A DNA stretch of 64,000 bases, taken from assembly GCA_904063045.1 (NCBI GenBank), contig CAJFCJ010000012.1, positions 2,351,180-2,415,179 of the forward strand. The letters run 5' to 3'. Made by a program: the position numbers and the translations under genes. Below are positions 22,733 through 34,167 of this stretch, piece after piece. Below the pieces are notes generated by a model, which worked only from the letters and a program-made list of their open reading frames with translations, ran no database searches and was not told where the DNA came from. Source of the stretch: Dimorphilus gyrociliatus (Eukaryota > Annelida > Polychaeta > Dinophilidae). The stretch's first letter is position 1; each line of letters begins with the position of its first letter.

Positions 22733-25278
22733 ATAATCATATTCTTATTTCACTGCAAATTGTATGTGCGATATAATGAACTAATCAATTAAAAATGCAA
22801 AAACTACTTCTGTAACTGCTTCACGGAGTCTATACTCTATATTGCTTTGTTTAACATTTAACATAGAGAGAGAGAGAGAGAGAGGGCGAGGGGGAAGGGG
22901 GTAAAGAAGAACAAGCAACTTCACAAGTTTATTTTTTAATTAAATAAACTATTGAACAACCGAGTGAAAATATTTCGTTTTTGCCATTTTCTATTCTTGT
23001 ATTAAATATAGGTTGTGATGTCAAATGAATAAAGCAATCTTTGAATGAACCGGGGCTGTTAAGTTTTCTATTTAATATATCTGAAAGATTATTGCTGAAT
23101 AGGAGAAAATACAATATATATATATAAATGTAATAAATATAGATCTAGATAATTCTCTGTCTTCTTTTATTTAACGTTCAAGAAATTATTAAGAAATTCA
23201 ATTTATGATTAAAGCATGCTTTTAAAAGCATAGAATTTCTCCTCTGCTAAAATTTTAGCAATACATTACAGTCATTATTTTTTCCTTTAATGGTTAATCA
23301 TTCATTGAATAAGTTTTGTATAGAGTCCAATATTGATTGTGTATAGCATTCATCGATAGGAAAGAAGAGAAAAAAGAAGAAAAAGAAGAAGATTTCAAGA
23401 TTTGCAAGTTTTCAACTACTCAATTAAAACTGATAGTACTCAATACTATTTCATATACTAATAAATAATCAATTTAAAAGAATAGGCTATAAAGTAGTTG
23501 ATATTAGCTTTATTACCATTTGTCTAGTATTATTTATTTTTAATTAGATAATTAAAGATGGAGACATTAGTAATCATTTTTGATAAAAGAGCGTGAATAG
23601 ATTATACAAAATCCGTGTGAATCAACTGGGGAATACACTCTATTATGCGACAAGTGGCATTCTTCCTTCTATTATCAATACTATTGTCTCATGAAAGAGA
23701 GAGACTTGGACGGAGAAATGGAGTACATGAAGAAACAGGGGGAAAAAAGAAGAAATAGAGAAAGTAGGACAGAAGGAAACTACGAAAGTTATTGGATTGA
23801 TAGGATTTGAATATAATTTAAATAAATCATTTGGAATCGTGATTGTTTGAATGAGAAAAGATTCCAAGTTTCGTATTGGCTGAGTTTTTTTTTTGCTTAG
23901 ATCTATTCTTTTTGTTTTTTTTTATAGATATCTCATTTCCATAAAAAGGAAATTTTAGGAAAAATTCAAAAGTCTCTCTATTGACCGATGAATATTAAAT
24001 TTTTTGGCTTTTAAACTATCTTCCCACTCGTCCTTCGTCCAATTCGGAACCTAATATATCACCTTTCTCCCAACAACAAATGCGCCTATTGAACGACCGA
24101 TGATCGCTTGTTTGTCGTTAGATATTCGTGCAGTTGGTATGTTTGCACGAGAAGATCACGAAACGTTGTAAAGACAAAAAAAAAGTTCAATTGATCGAAC
24201 TAAAAGTTTGAGTATTTTTGTTGTTCCTAATGTTTTTTTTCCCAGTCATCTGCTGACGTCATTGTTTGTAATGTAAACTCTTGTTTTATTATAAAAAACG
24301 AACTAGTTAGCATTGATTTCAAATAATTATGGGAAGCGAATTGAAAATATTTATTTGTCCAGTTTGGCCTATCATTCCTTTTCATCTCTATAAAAGACTA
24401 TAATGACAAACATGATCATTTAAAACAACCCATCCAAAAGGTTAGATGATAATTTATTCAAGGTAACCTTTATACCTTTCGTCTTATTAACCTGCCTATT
24501 GTTTTATTATTTTATATACATTTATACACAACTTACATTTTTTTAATATTAATTAGTATTTATGCGAAGTTTTTTTTTTAAAAAACAAACAAACGCATAA
24601 TTACGATAATCTCTAGAGTTATATAATCTGTATAATCTTGTTGCTCTTTTACAGACATATAGACCTATTTAAGTGGTACATTATTTTAAGCTTACATTGA
24701 AGAAAGTGGCAATCAATTGTTCTCTTTAGAATAATTCATTTTTAATTCTATATAATGAGATAACCCTGTTAAAATGAAATGGAAAAGGGAGTAGGAAGAG
24801 ATTCAATAATTTGAAAAGAAACGCCTACTTCGATACAAAACCCCTTCTCTCTCTCTCTGTCTCTCAACCTCAACCTCTTTCTCTTATAAATAGAAATGAA
24901 CAAGCAATGACATTGAAATTCTGCTTAAAAAACTAATATGTTAAAGATAATCGAAATATTTTTGAAACAGTTTATGATCATTCATATACTTCTAGGCCTT
25001 CTTACTGTTCAATTGAACCAATTCTTCAACTGTTTTGTTTTATGCGTAGACGCTGTGTACATTACATAAATATGTATCCAAGTTGACTAGGCGCAAAGAT
25101 TGATTGCTTATTATCGTTCAATGATTCAACAGGATCACGTGATGTCAAAGCAATAAGAGACGTCCGCTCATTAAGGAACTTGAATATGCCAACAGAGGCC
25201 GGCTTTTGATCGTTTGACCCAACAAATAATCGTAATAAGTTAGAAGACGAACTAATTGACAATTTCATAAATGATAAT

Positions 25279-27961
25279 ATGACTCGATGGAACAACAGTG
25301 AAAAGAAGTTGGATAACAGACTTTTATTGAATATAGGTAAATTTCATCATTTGTCATTCATCATTCATTTCTATCTTGCGTTCCTTCTCTTCATCTATCA
25401 AGAACAACGCCGATATACTACTCAACAAGTCTAATCATTTTCCAGTCGCCTCTATTATCTTACTTTCATTTTTCTAAATGCCCATACTCGTTCTTACTTT
25501 TCCAATTGAGGCTGCTATCATTCTTCTTTGTTATACTCCATCTTAGAACATCAGTCAATCGTAAGAAAGACTAAAAGAAAGAAGATAAACTTTAACCTAA
25601 AGATGGCGTTGTCTTAATTAATAACACGTTGATTCATCTATCTCTAAGTCGAATTAATTTATATATTAATAAAGGATTTATCATGGACTTTAGGAGGAAC
25701 CAGACACGAAACCACCGTTTCCACTTTGGAAAGACTACCTAATACACGACTAGGAAAATTGGCAAAATTAAAAGAGGAAGACGAGGCTTACGATCAAGAA
25801 AAAGGAGAATATTTTTTCGATCGGCATTCAAGATGTTTCGAAGTTATACTGCAATATTACAGATCGGAAGAATTACACATAGACAGCAGTCTTTGCGGGA
25901 GCGTTCTACAAAGAGTAAGCTATTCATGCATTATAATACAATACATAGCATACAGTAATGAAAGAAAAAAAGAGATAAAAAGCTTCCATACGAAAACAGC
26001 AACACCGCAAAACTGCAAAAAGTTTGAAATGATAATAAAAAAATAAAAAGACAATAGACACGCTATTGTAGTATTGTAGTCATTCAACAAGACAACGTAA
26101 AAGGAAGCTCTTACGTACAAGCTAAACAAATATGTGATACCTATTTAAGGATACTATCGTATCAATATTAATTAAGGTTTTGTCAGCGTTATACGTAATT
26201 AGCTTGTAATTTTCGATTAGTAAGCAGCATTCTGGTGATAAAGAGAAAGAGAGAGAGAGAGAGATTGAAATTGTTGGCAATGCTTTCTAATTTATTTAAT
26301 ACTAGATCTTATATTTTCATATTAGGAATTTGAATTTTGGGGTCTTCAAGAACAAGATATAGAGCCGTGCTGTTGGTCCGATTATAGTAAATACACTGAA
26401 CATAAACAGACTTTGGCGGATCTTGATCAAAGTTTCGCCTTCGTTGAGGATACCGCGTGGTCCGACCGTTCTTCGGCCTATCGTCGGATTTCTCAACGAT
26501 TATGGACATTCTTGGAGGAACCAAGATCGTCCAGATTGGCAAAATTATATGCCATTATATCCATGTTTTTCGTTGTTCTTTCAATCGGAGTATTTGTATT
26601 GGAAACGCATAAACTATTCCAAGTAGACAAATATACGGGAAAGCCAATGACTGAAGTCGATCCCGACGACAGTACTCCAACAGGTAAGCTGGCTGACTGG
26701 CTATCTGGTTCTTTGATCATTATATATCTTTTATTATTTTCAGGATCAGTAGCCGTTTGCTGTTGTGAAAATGAACGCAAAAATAATACTTCCACCTTAG
26801 CTGAAACTCATATTGTCTTGAAATCGTTAGATTATGTGTGTGTTGTCTATTTTTCATTGGAGATTATTACGCGTGTTTTAGTCGCGCCCGATAAGAAGAA
26901 GTTTATTAAGAGTCCATTAAATATTATAGATCTTGTTTGCTTGTTGCCTCATTACGTAGCTATTGCTCTGGACGCTCTAGATACGTCGGGTGCCACTAGA
27001 ACTCTATTTAAATCTATCATGATGTTAAGGGTAATAAGAGTACTAAGAATATTCAAATTGATGAAACATTATTCAGCTTTCAAGATCCTCGTCTATACAA
27101 TTAAAGGTAAAATCAATCATCCAATCTCAATCTACGTTTCTTCTACTTCTCCATCATCATCCCTAATAACATTTGTCTCTTTATTTCCTAGTTTCGTCCA
27201 AAGAATTATTATTGATGATAATCTTTCTGCTGAGCGGAGTTCTTATGTTTGCCAGTCTAATACACTATGTAGAACCGGAGAATTTTCCAAATATACCTAT
27301 CGGAGTTTGGTGGGCTTTGGTAACTATGACAACAGTTGGATATGGCGATAAATATCCTATATCATACTTGGGATTCGTTATGGGTTCATTCTGCGTGATA
27401 TGCGGCGTACTTGTTATCGCTTTTACAGTCCCCATTGTCGTTAACAATTTCACGTTGTATTACTCCCATGCTCAGACTAGAATAAAGCTGCCGGCCAAGA
27501 AAAAGAAGGCCAGAAGGTTACTTATGGAAATGACTAGGGAAATGGGTAAAAGGAACGCTGAGAGGAAAAGGTCACAAGAACGCGAGAAGCAAAATGATAC
27601 TAAGAATGTACACTTTGACGAGTTGGACAGAGCGAAAGCGTCAAATAGGAATGTCAGAATTTCAAGTCATTCAAGCGACGACAATAATGCTTGTAGTCCT
27701 GTTGAAACAACTAAGCTGCAACATAAAAATTTAGCTAGAGAAATGTTAGCTAAGGCCGAAGATGCTCGTGGAAAGATGGAAGAACAAAAGAGAAAACAAG
27801 AAGAGTTGGTATCGAAAAAGAAGGAGGAAAGAGCTAAAAGACAGAGGCAATTAGCCAGTCAAGCGTCAAATCTACCTTCCATGCCGATAGATTACGTGGT
27901 AAGTCTAAAAAAAAAGGAGGAGAATGAGAGCATTATACAACTGTTGAATATTTATGAGTGA
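25279..27961 (+). CDS. Shaw/Kv3-like voltage-gated potassium channel subunit
   Basis: Exons 25279-25336, 25694-25914, 26326-26683, 26744-27106 and 27192-27898 join in frame to 569 codons. The last reads through to a stop at 27961, or splices onward to acceptors near 28013 or 28359. The T1 domain has NIGGTRHETT and an HX5CX20CC zinc motif ending EPCCW, as in Shaw/Shab/Shal channels. S1 is about AKLYAIISMFFVVLSIGVFV, and S4 carries regularly spaced R/K (LRVIRVLRIFKLMKH). The pore has TMTTVGYGD, and S6 is followed by YYSHAQTRIKLP, the Shaw/Kv3 signature. The C-terminus is a long charged helical region. Oddities: the S6 gating motif PVP reads TVP, and the first S4 arginine is replaced by Met. The start ATG is the first after an in-frame stop. 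Exon 1 encodes only 19 residues. Confidence 0.9.
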
Positions 27962-29927
27962 TAAGTTCAATATTACTAGAGCGACCTTAGTTTAGTAATT
28001 AAATTTTTAAACAGGTGAAAAGAAATATCATAGGAGTAAATTTATCTTTACTATCGATCACCTTAATAAACAGATAGAAAGATAGAGACAGAGAGTGAGT
28101 GAATGGGGAATAAAAGGAACTATAGAGTTCTCCTTCTCCTTTCCTTCAAAAAGTGAAAGTATATAGTGCTCTGTTTCTTTATTTAGTTAAAAATAACAAT
28201 GTTGAAATATTTAAAGCGTATCTTTTCACGTTTAAAACCTACTTGTCCATGAAGGCTTAAATTATTTTTAACATTCTATTCTATGTATTTCATTAATTAA
28301 TTACTTAATTACCATAATAAATATGCATATATAATTAGTTAAATGTATTTTTTTTCAGGGTTAAGAATTTAAGGAACAAACGAGATAACAGATAAGAAGG
28401 AGACTATTAGAAAAATAGACGGGGAATAGAAGAAACAAATAAGATGGTCATTAAACGGGAAAGTATATACATACAATGGTAGAAAGATACTTTAGGTGTT
28501 GGGCCTAATCTTTACGATTTATCTTTATTAATTTTACCCCTATATGTATTCTGTAATTATCTAGTCGTCTAGGCGGGAAATCAACCTTCTCTCCTGATTT
28601 CTTGGAGCTTGTCATCAATTTCCTTTTGTGTCCATTTTGAGTTGTTTCCAATAGAGATATCCGTCTCTACCTTACTTAGCCGACCAACCTTATCTCTCTC
28701 TCTCTCTGAAAACTTGATTAATTTCTTTATAATGTTATAGTATAACTTTGTCAACAGACTCAAAAGAATACATGAGCTGAGTCCTGTCAAACTGATAGGC
28801 CACTTTTTCAATTAAGAAAGTATTAGAATGAATATTTTACATACACAAAAGTCTATAGAACTCATCATGTTCGTAAACCACGTGTAGGGCTAAAATTCGT
28901 AAGAACACCACGTTAAACATAGGCCTTACACCAAAATTATATATCCGCCATTGTATTTATGAAGGGCTTGAGGGATAAGGGTTAGGGATAAGGAAAGATT
29001 TTTTTTTATATAGACATTTTACAGATGCATTTATACATATGCCTAAAAAAAATGAATTATTACAATCGTGTACGTATGAAAATGATGTTTTCTATGAATA
29101 AATTATGAAAAGGCGTGTTAGCAAACAAATATCTCAACTTGATAAAAAATTTTATGTGGTTCAACGACATTGGTCACTGTTTAATTTATTAGACTCAACG
29201 TAGCGTAAAAGTTCAATATCTTTTGTTACAATTTTATAATGTCCCGGAAATCTCTCTCTCTCTGTCTGTCTGTCTCTTTTGTCCTTGATATTATTATTAT
29301 TATTATTAGATTATTAGTTTTACTAATTTAATTTCTTATCACTTTTTGACTTTTGCTTTCTCTTTCTTTCTTTCTTTCTCTCTCTCTCTCTCTCTCTTTT
29401 CCTTTTTCTAACTACATCTCTATCTATTTCTACTCCTTTATCTCTCTCTCTCTCTCAACCTAATGACATTTCTAGATAGTTATTTTCTATATATACCGCT
29501 TATATATATAATGTATACAACTTTCACACTTTCACCACACTCAATTATTGTTTCTATTCAAGCCGATAGGTGGCGGATAGAATAATCAGTATTGTAAACG
29601 GTATAAATTGAAAAAATACCTAAATATACACGAAGGTATAATATTACTTTTACATATAAAAAGACTTGTATATATTTCCCTAAGTAGGTCTCTCGGCGTT
29701 GAAGTTTGATTTACAAACGAAAGGATAAAGAGCGTTAGAGAGGTAAGAGAACAAACGACAAACAGACAACAAGTTAGTAAACATTCTTTAAATATCTTAA
29801 AGCCAGAGAATTATGGTATATTTTCAAAGGGATAGCGAGGAGAGAAAGAGAGAGAGGGAGAGAGAGTGGGAGTGGGACAGGGAAAAATAAAAGAAAAAAG
29901 GACCAGAAGACGAGTAGTAATTCTTGA
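27962..29927. other. Spacer after Kv channel
   Basis: Contains candidate alternative 3' exons of the channel: an acceptor before 28014, followed by a frame reading VKRNIIGVNLSLL, and another before 28359 followed by Gly-stop. Pyrimidine-rich microsatellites (CT/TTTC runs near 29340-29460) are also present. No independent gene is supported. Confidence 0.5.
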
Positions 29928-31569
29928 ATGTTTGAATCAATAAGAATGAAGTTTAAAAGTAAATTAATCACAACATGTATCCTAATTAACATCATAACAC
30001 CTATGATTATAATCTACGTACAAATGAGAATGAACGATAATAGCCACGGAACACAAGTAAATTTAAATGGAGTAGTGCCAGAATCTCATAACAAGTTAAT
30101 TTCAACTACAAATCGAAATCGAAAGAATACTATTAAAATATCAAAAATCAAAAAGTATACTAAAAACCCAATTATCTATAAACGAATAGTTAATTGGTCG
30201 AATATTACTAAATCAACTAATGAACTATTAAACAAGAAAAGGAGAGAATTGGTTAAAAATGGTTTTAAGAGAATTAATTACAATTTAAAGAAGAGAAACA
30301 TTACTCAAGTTATTGATTTGAATGATAGGAAAATATTAAAATCTATGAAATTTATTGAAGTTATTGAAATGAGAAGAAATTTTCATGATTTAGCGAATTA
30401 TATGAATGGTGTTTATTATGATTTTACATCAAATAATTGTTCGTTACGTAACTCCATTAGAAAATTAAAAGATTATCCAAAAGCTGATTTAAGAATTAAT
30501 TGTATTACTACAAATAGTAAAAGTAGTAGAAGGAGAACACTAAAGACTTTGAAGGATATTTATATACATTCAACTGATAAAGAGGACAGAATATTATTAG
30601 ATTCTTTGTTTATAATTAAAGATGGTCTTATTGGTTCCGAAGGTGAATTTTATTACAATCAAGCGAGATTTACACCTTTTACGTGTAATCGTAAAACGAA
30701 ATACAACCTTCCTAGTAATCTGGATAATATACCGTATTATAACGAAGTTTTCTCTATTTACCACGTTCATAGTGGCCACAATGACTACTTTCGTGCAACA
30801 GTTGAATCTCTTGCAAGCTTCATTCCCTATTTAAATTGGCTAAGAAATAATCCAACAATCAAAATACACATGATAAGACCAAAGTATACCGTTATAAAGA
30901 ATAAAAATTATGTCTTTAGTCCAATTATATACTGTAGTAATAATAACATTTACTCTAATTAATCTATTTTTATCTTTATAACGGTATGGCAATCAATTTA
31001 ATGAAATAATTGGAATGTTGAAATTAAAAGTGGAACAATTCGTCTTTCATTCATTTGTTAAAGCAAAGATTTTCTATATACCAAAAGGCATTGGAGTTTG
31101 CGATTCTACACTAACTTACTTTCACTTTCAGCTATTAACTCAAACGATTAAGGGTAGCCAAAGTATTGCTCAGAGACGTCGTAATAAAAGAGGCTTTTTT
31201 ATCGATTATTACTCTCTGGAAAAAGGCTTAAGGATTGAAATTGCCAATGAGGCTAAAAAGAGAAACTTTACGGTTTACTGGGATACGCGAAAGAACATTA
31301 CGGTTTCTCAGTCTATTAAAAGCATGGAAAACATTGATATTGTCGTTGTAAGGAACGTTTCACCAATTACATTTAAAACTTTCATTTGGGCTAATAGAGG
31401 AACATTAATTATCGATATTATCTGTAGAAATAATACTAATATGCATATATCAAACTTTTACGATAGACTGGCTCGAGCCTTATCAATGAAGTATCATTCT
31501 GTGATAATAGATGGCGAATGCAGGCATAATTCCAAGTATATTCTCTCCAAGATTAGAGAGGTTCTTTAA
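29928..31569 (+). CDS. GT61-like glycosyltransferase interrupted by an inverted-repeat segment
   Basis: Two open segments, 29928-30887 and 30988-31569, join in frame to 513 residues once the 100 nt between them are removed. The N-terminus has a type II signal anchor (KLITTCILINIITPMIIIYV) followed by a basic, Asn-rich stem, so a Golgi/ER lumenal enzyme is expected. The core resembles the GT61/DUF563 family (EOGT, POMGNT2 and plant xylosyltransferase relatives). Matching features are HVHSGHNDYFRATVESLASF, then IKIHMIRPK, NEIIGMLKL, KAKIFYIPKG and a terminal Rossmann-like part (IDIVVVRNV, RGTLIIDI). The usual HGAGL motif near the end reads RNVSPITF, so activity may be altered. The junction lacks a canonical AG acceptor. 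The gene is either disrupted by a recent insertion or uses a non-canonical intron. Confidence 0.68.
30885..30987. mobile_element. 100-nt inverted-repeat insertion or non-canonical intron
   Basis: A perfect 15-nt inverted repeat, ATACCGTTATAAAGA at 30886-30900 and TCTTTATAACGGTAT at 30973-30987, bounds the segment. A further AT-rich extension of the arms needs one 1-nt gap. A TAT direct repeat (30885-30887 and 30985-30987) flanks it like a target-site duplication. The interior is AT-rich and non-coding with in-frame stops. Deleting 100 nt restores the GT61-like frame as PKYGNQFNE. The size and structure fit a MITE-like element or introner. Confidence 0.65.
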
Positions 31570-31668
31570 TGCAATTATACAAAGTAAATATGGATTAATA
31601 AAATACAATTTGATTTTAATAGAATATATAAAACGTTCTAGACGTTATATACATCTAAACATCAGATT

Positions 31669-33576
31669 TTATTCAAACATTTCATCGAAATAATCATTAA
31701 ATTCATCATCTCTTGATTTTTCTTCGACAACTGGAGCAGGGCCAGACCAAATTGACGCAGCATCTTTATTAGATGACACTTTTGATTCATCACTTTCTTC
31801 TGCGTTCTCCCCTTTAATATCTTTGCTGTTAATTTCCTCATCTATTAAGTTCAAAGAAAGAAAAGAAACGTTTAGCATTAAAGAAAATATTTTGTCAGTT
31901 TCTAATAAAGTGGGAAAGCGACTGGAATAGCAAAAGCTAATGTTTCCGAACCTTTATTTCTTTTCCTTTCAACTTTTTCATCATCTTCTTCGGAAGAATC
32001 GGAATGCTTTCGTTTTTTGGCTTTAGCCTTCCTCCTCCTGAAAAAAAAATAAAGAAAAATAGTTCTTCCTTTGTTAGATATTCCTAGAGGGGAAAATAAT
32101 TTGATGAAAAATAATAAATTACTAACTTATGATGATAATTCAGTTTGTCAGAACAGGATGGACAGAGACCTGATATAAAAAATATCAATAAGAAAGAAAT
32201 GATTAAAAGTGATATTCAAGTCATATATATTCTTTTCCATACGTAATTTAACGAGAGCATTCTTTTCCTGATTTTCTTCAACATAACCGAAATTGACTTC
32301 CCAAGATGTTAATTGTTTATGAATTTCACATCTTTTATTACCGCAAATGAATTGCCCTATAGAGAATTAGATATGCACGTATACAGTATATATAGACAGA
32401 TGGATATATAACAATTAGGAAATTAGGCTAATAACCTTTTCCAATCACAACCTCCTTTTCAGTACGCCATCTCATACCTATCTACAAGGAATTTTTTATT
32501 ATTAAAAGTTGTTTATTTTCAATCGATTTACTTTGTTTTCTTTATATCTACTAAGATCGGCAATACAGTATTCTTTGTAGAGTTTATCCCAATATTTTTT
32601 AGCTAATTTCTTCTCCCTATTTCAAAAGAAGAAAAAACATATAAAATCAGCGTATTTCCTATCTATTGAAGCTTTAAGAGGGCAAAAACAAAGAAACAAA
32701 AAGAAAAGAGGGATAGAGAGATTAGAGTGCGTTTTCTACTTACCAACTGTCGATTTCGTCTTCTGATTCTTCCCATAGAAAACGATGATTTTCACGTATG
32801 ACATCCAAGTCCGTTTTATCTTTAGAGCTATATTAAAAATAGTATAATAAGCTTATGGTTTTCTAGAAAAACAAAATTGCGTATATTTACCTATCTCGTT
32901 TGAAATCTGATCTTCGACCTCCGTAGTACTGTAGATAGTCATTAATCATCTTTTTATGTCTGGAATACTAACAGAGGGAGAGAATAGTAAAGAAATTATA
33001 TACTCTTTTGTATAATGTATGATTGGCCTAAATAATAAAATTCCTTACAGCATCTAAACTCAGAAAATGAAGGCGATGTGTCCTCAATTCTTCTCTGTTA
33101 TAAAATTTTTCATATAAGAAACTCAATAAAAAATTTTAAGAGGAAATTTAAATACAAAAATGAATTATATTATTTTACTTTTCATATTCTGTAACAACAT
33201 TCTGTTTCGATGGTAACTTTTCTCGGCTTTTACGTGGCTTTGAGGCTAGGTCTGTGACTTTAATTCTGTAAATTGATTCATAATGTTTAATGAATTATTA
33301 TGTATACCGTATTCAGTTCAATTAATTTCCTTACCTACGATTTTCAAGTTCACTTTCATAACTAAAGTCGGACGCGTAGTCGTCAGTGTTGACAATTAGC
33401 TGTAGAAATAATTGAATATATACCCCCAAATTATTTAAATAACAATTTAGGAACGTCCGCAATGTTACGAACGAAGAATATACAGCCTTTGGTTTTACTC
33501 TAAAGCTAATAAATTAATACTATTTTGTAATTATTTGTTTTTTTACCTTAAATGTTCCAGAGTTTTGATGTTGCAT
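31669..33576 (-). CDS. FRA10AC1: FRA10AC1 homologue, spliceosome-associated nuclear protein
   Basis: A minus-strand gene of about eleven small exons starts MQHQNSGTFK at 33576 and stops at 31669. Recognisable pieces in order are SDFSYESELEN, ELRTHRLHFLSLDA, KMINDYLQYYGGRRSDFKRD, KTDLDVIRENHRFLWEE and KLAKKYWDKLYKEYCIADLS. RYKENK, MRWRTEKEVVIGKGQFICGN, SWEVNFGYVEE, NALVKLR and a Lys/Arg/Ser-rich nuclear tail follow. The end GPAPVVEEKSRDDEFNDYFDEMF matches the human C-terminus closely. FRA10AC1 is a nuclear protein found with late spliceosomes. Cys pairs in FICGN and the LCPSC-type segment likely bind zinc. It is tail-to-tail with the GT61-like gene, the two stops being 100 bp apart. Exon boundaries were read by eye and are approximate in the middle. 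Confidence 0.88.
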
Positions 33577-34167
33577 TCTTCTTTAGGGAGAATTGTTTGA
33601 TAGTTTAGTTGGGCAAAAGTAATCGAATTCTTAAAAAATATAGACAAAACACAAAATTCTGGTTTTATCGCTCAACAATATTTTGATACGAAAAGTAATC
33701 GTGCTTCTCGCCTTAGCTAGACAAAGCGCCATCTATCATTACGTAAAAAATATCTTTTAAATTTGAAGATATATGTTATTAAAACTCACTAATAACTGAT
33801 AGGTTGACAATGACACACATATATATATATATATTTGCATATGAATATGTGGCAACATATGATCTTTTATGAAAAATACGATGAATTTGTCTAGTTTTGT
33901 TGTGAGAAATCGATTATTTTTGCACAGAATAAGGTCAATTCGAGCAGTATTTAAGAGAGTTGAATTCAAAAGACAGATTAAACTTTCCAGAATTAATATT
34001 TACTTAATGTAGGAATAAAAGTGTTTAGGTAAATATTTTATTTAAAAAATAAGATAAAAATAGTAGAAAATATGAAACGAAAACGAAAAATGTTCTTTTA
34101 TTCTTGTAAAGAAGAAGTTTTCTTCCTTCCCATTTGATATTCTTGTAATGATTTTGTTTCATTCTTA
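33577..34167. other. Spacer FRA10AC1 / DUF229 gene
   Basis: Promoter side of FRA10AC1 and the 3' UTR of the DUF229 gene, with a short (AT)n run near 33820. No exon was seen. Confidence 0.5.

Larger units (their letters stand above)
20719..25278. other. Gene-poor region between protease and Kv channel
   Basis: About 4.5 kb with no supported coding exon on either strand. It holds low-complexity tracts: (TCC)n at 22431-22470, (AT)n near 22668-22698, (GTAT)n at 22707-22732 and (GA)n near 22866-22884. It probably carries the protease promoter and distal 5' exons or control elements of the channel gene. An ion channel gene with a large upstream space is typical in compact genomes. Confidence 0.55.

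Noticed and set aside
28581-28811. Minus-strand frame ending KWTQKEIDDKLQEIRREG
   Set aside because: The C-terminal part looks protein-like, but there is no ATG, no supported upstream exon, and a GA repeat runs through the frame. Too weak to call.
33757-33969. Minus-strand 70-codon frame before the DUF229 gene
   Set aside because: It runs through an AT microsatellite and has no domain or splice support.
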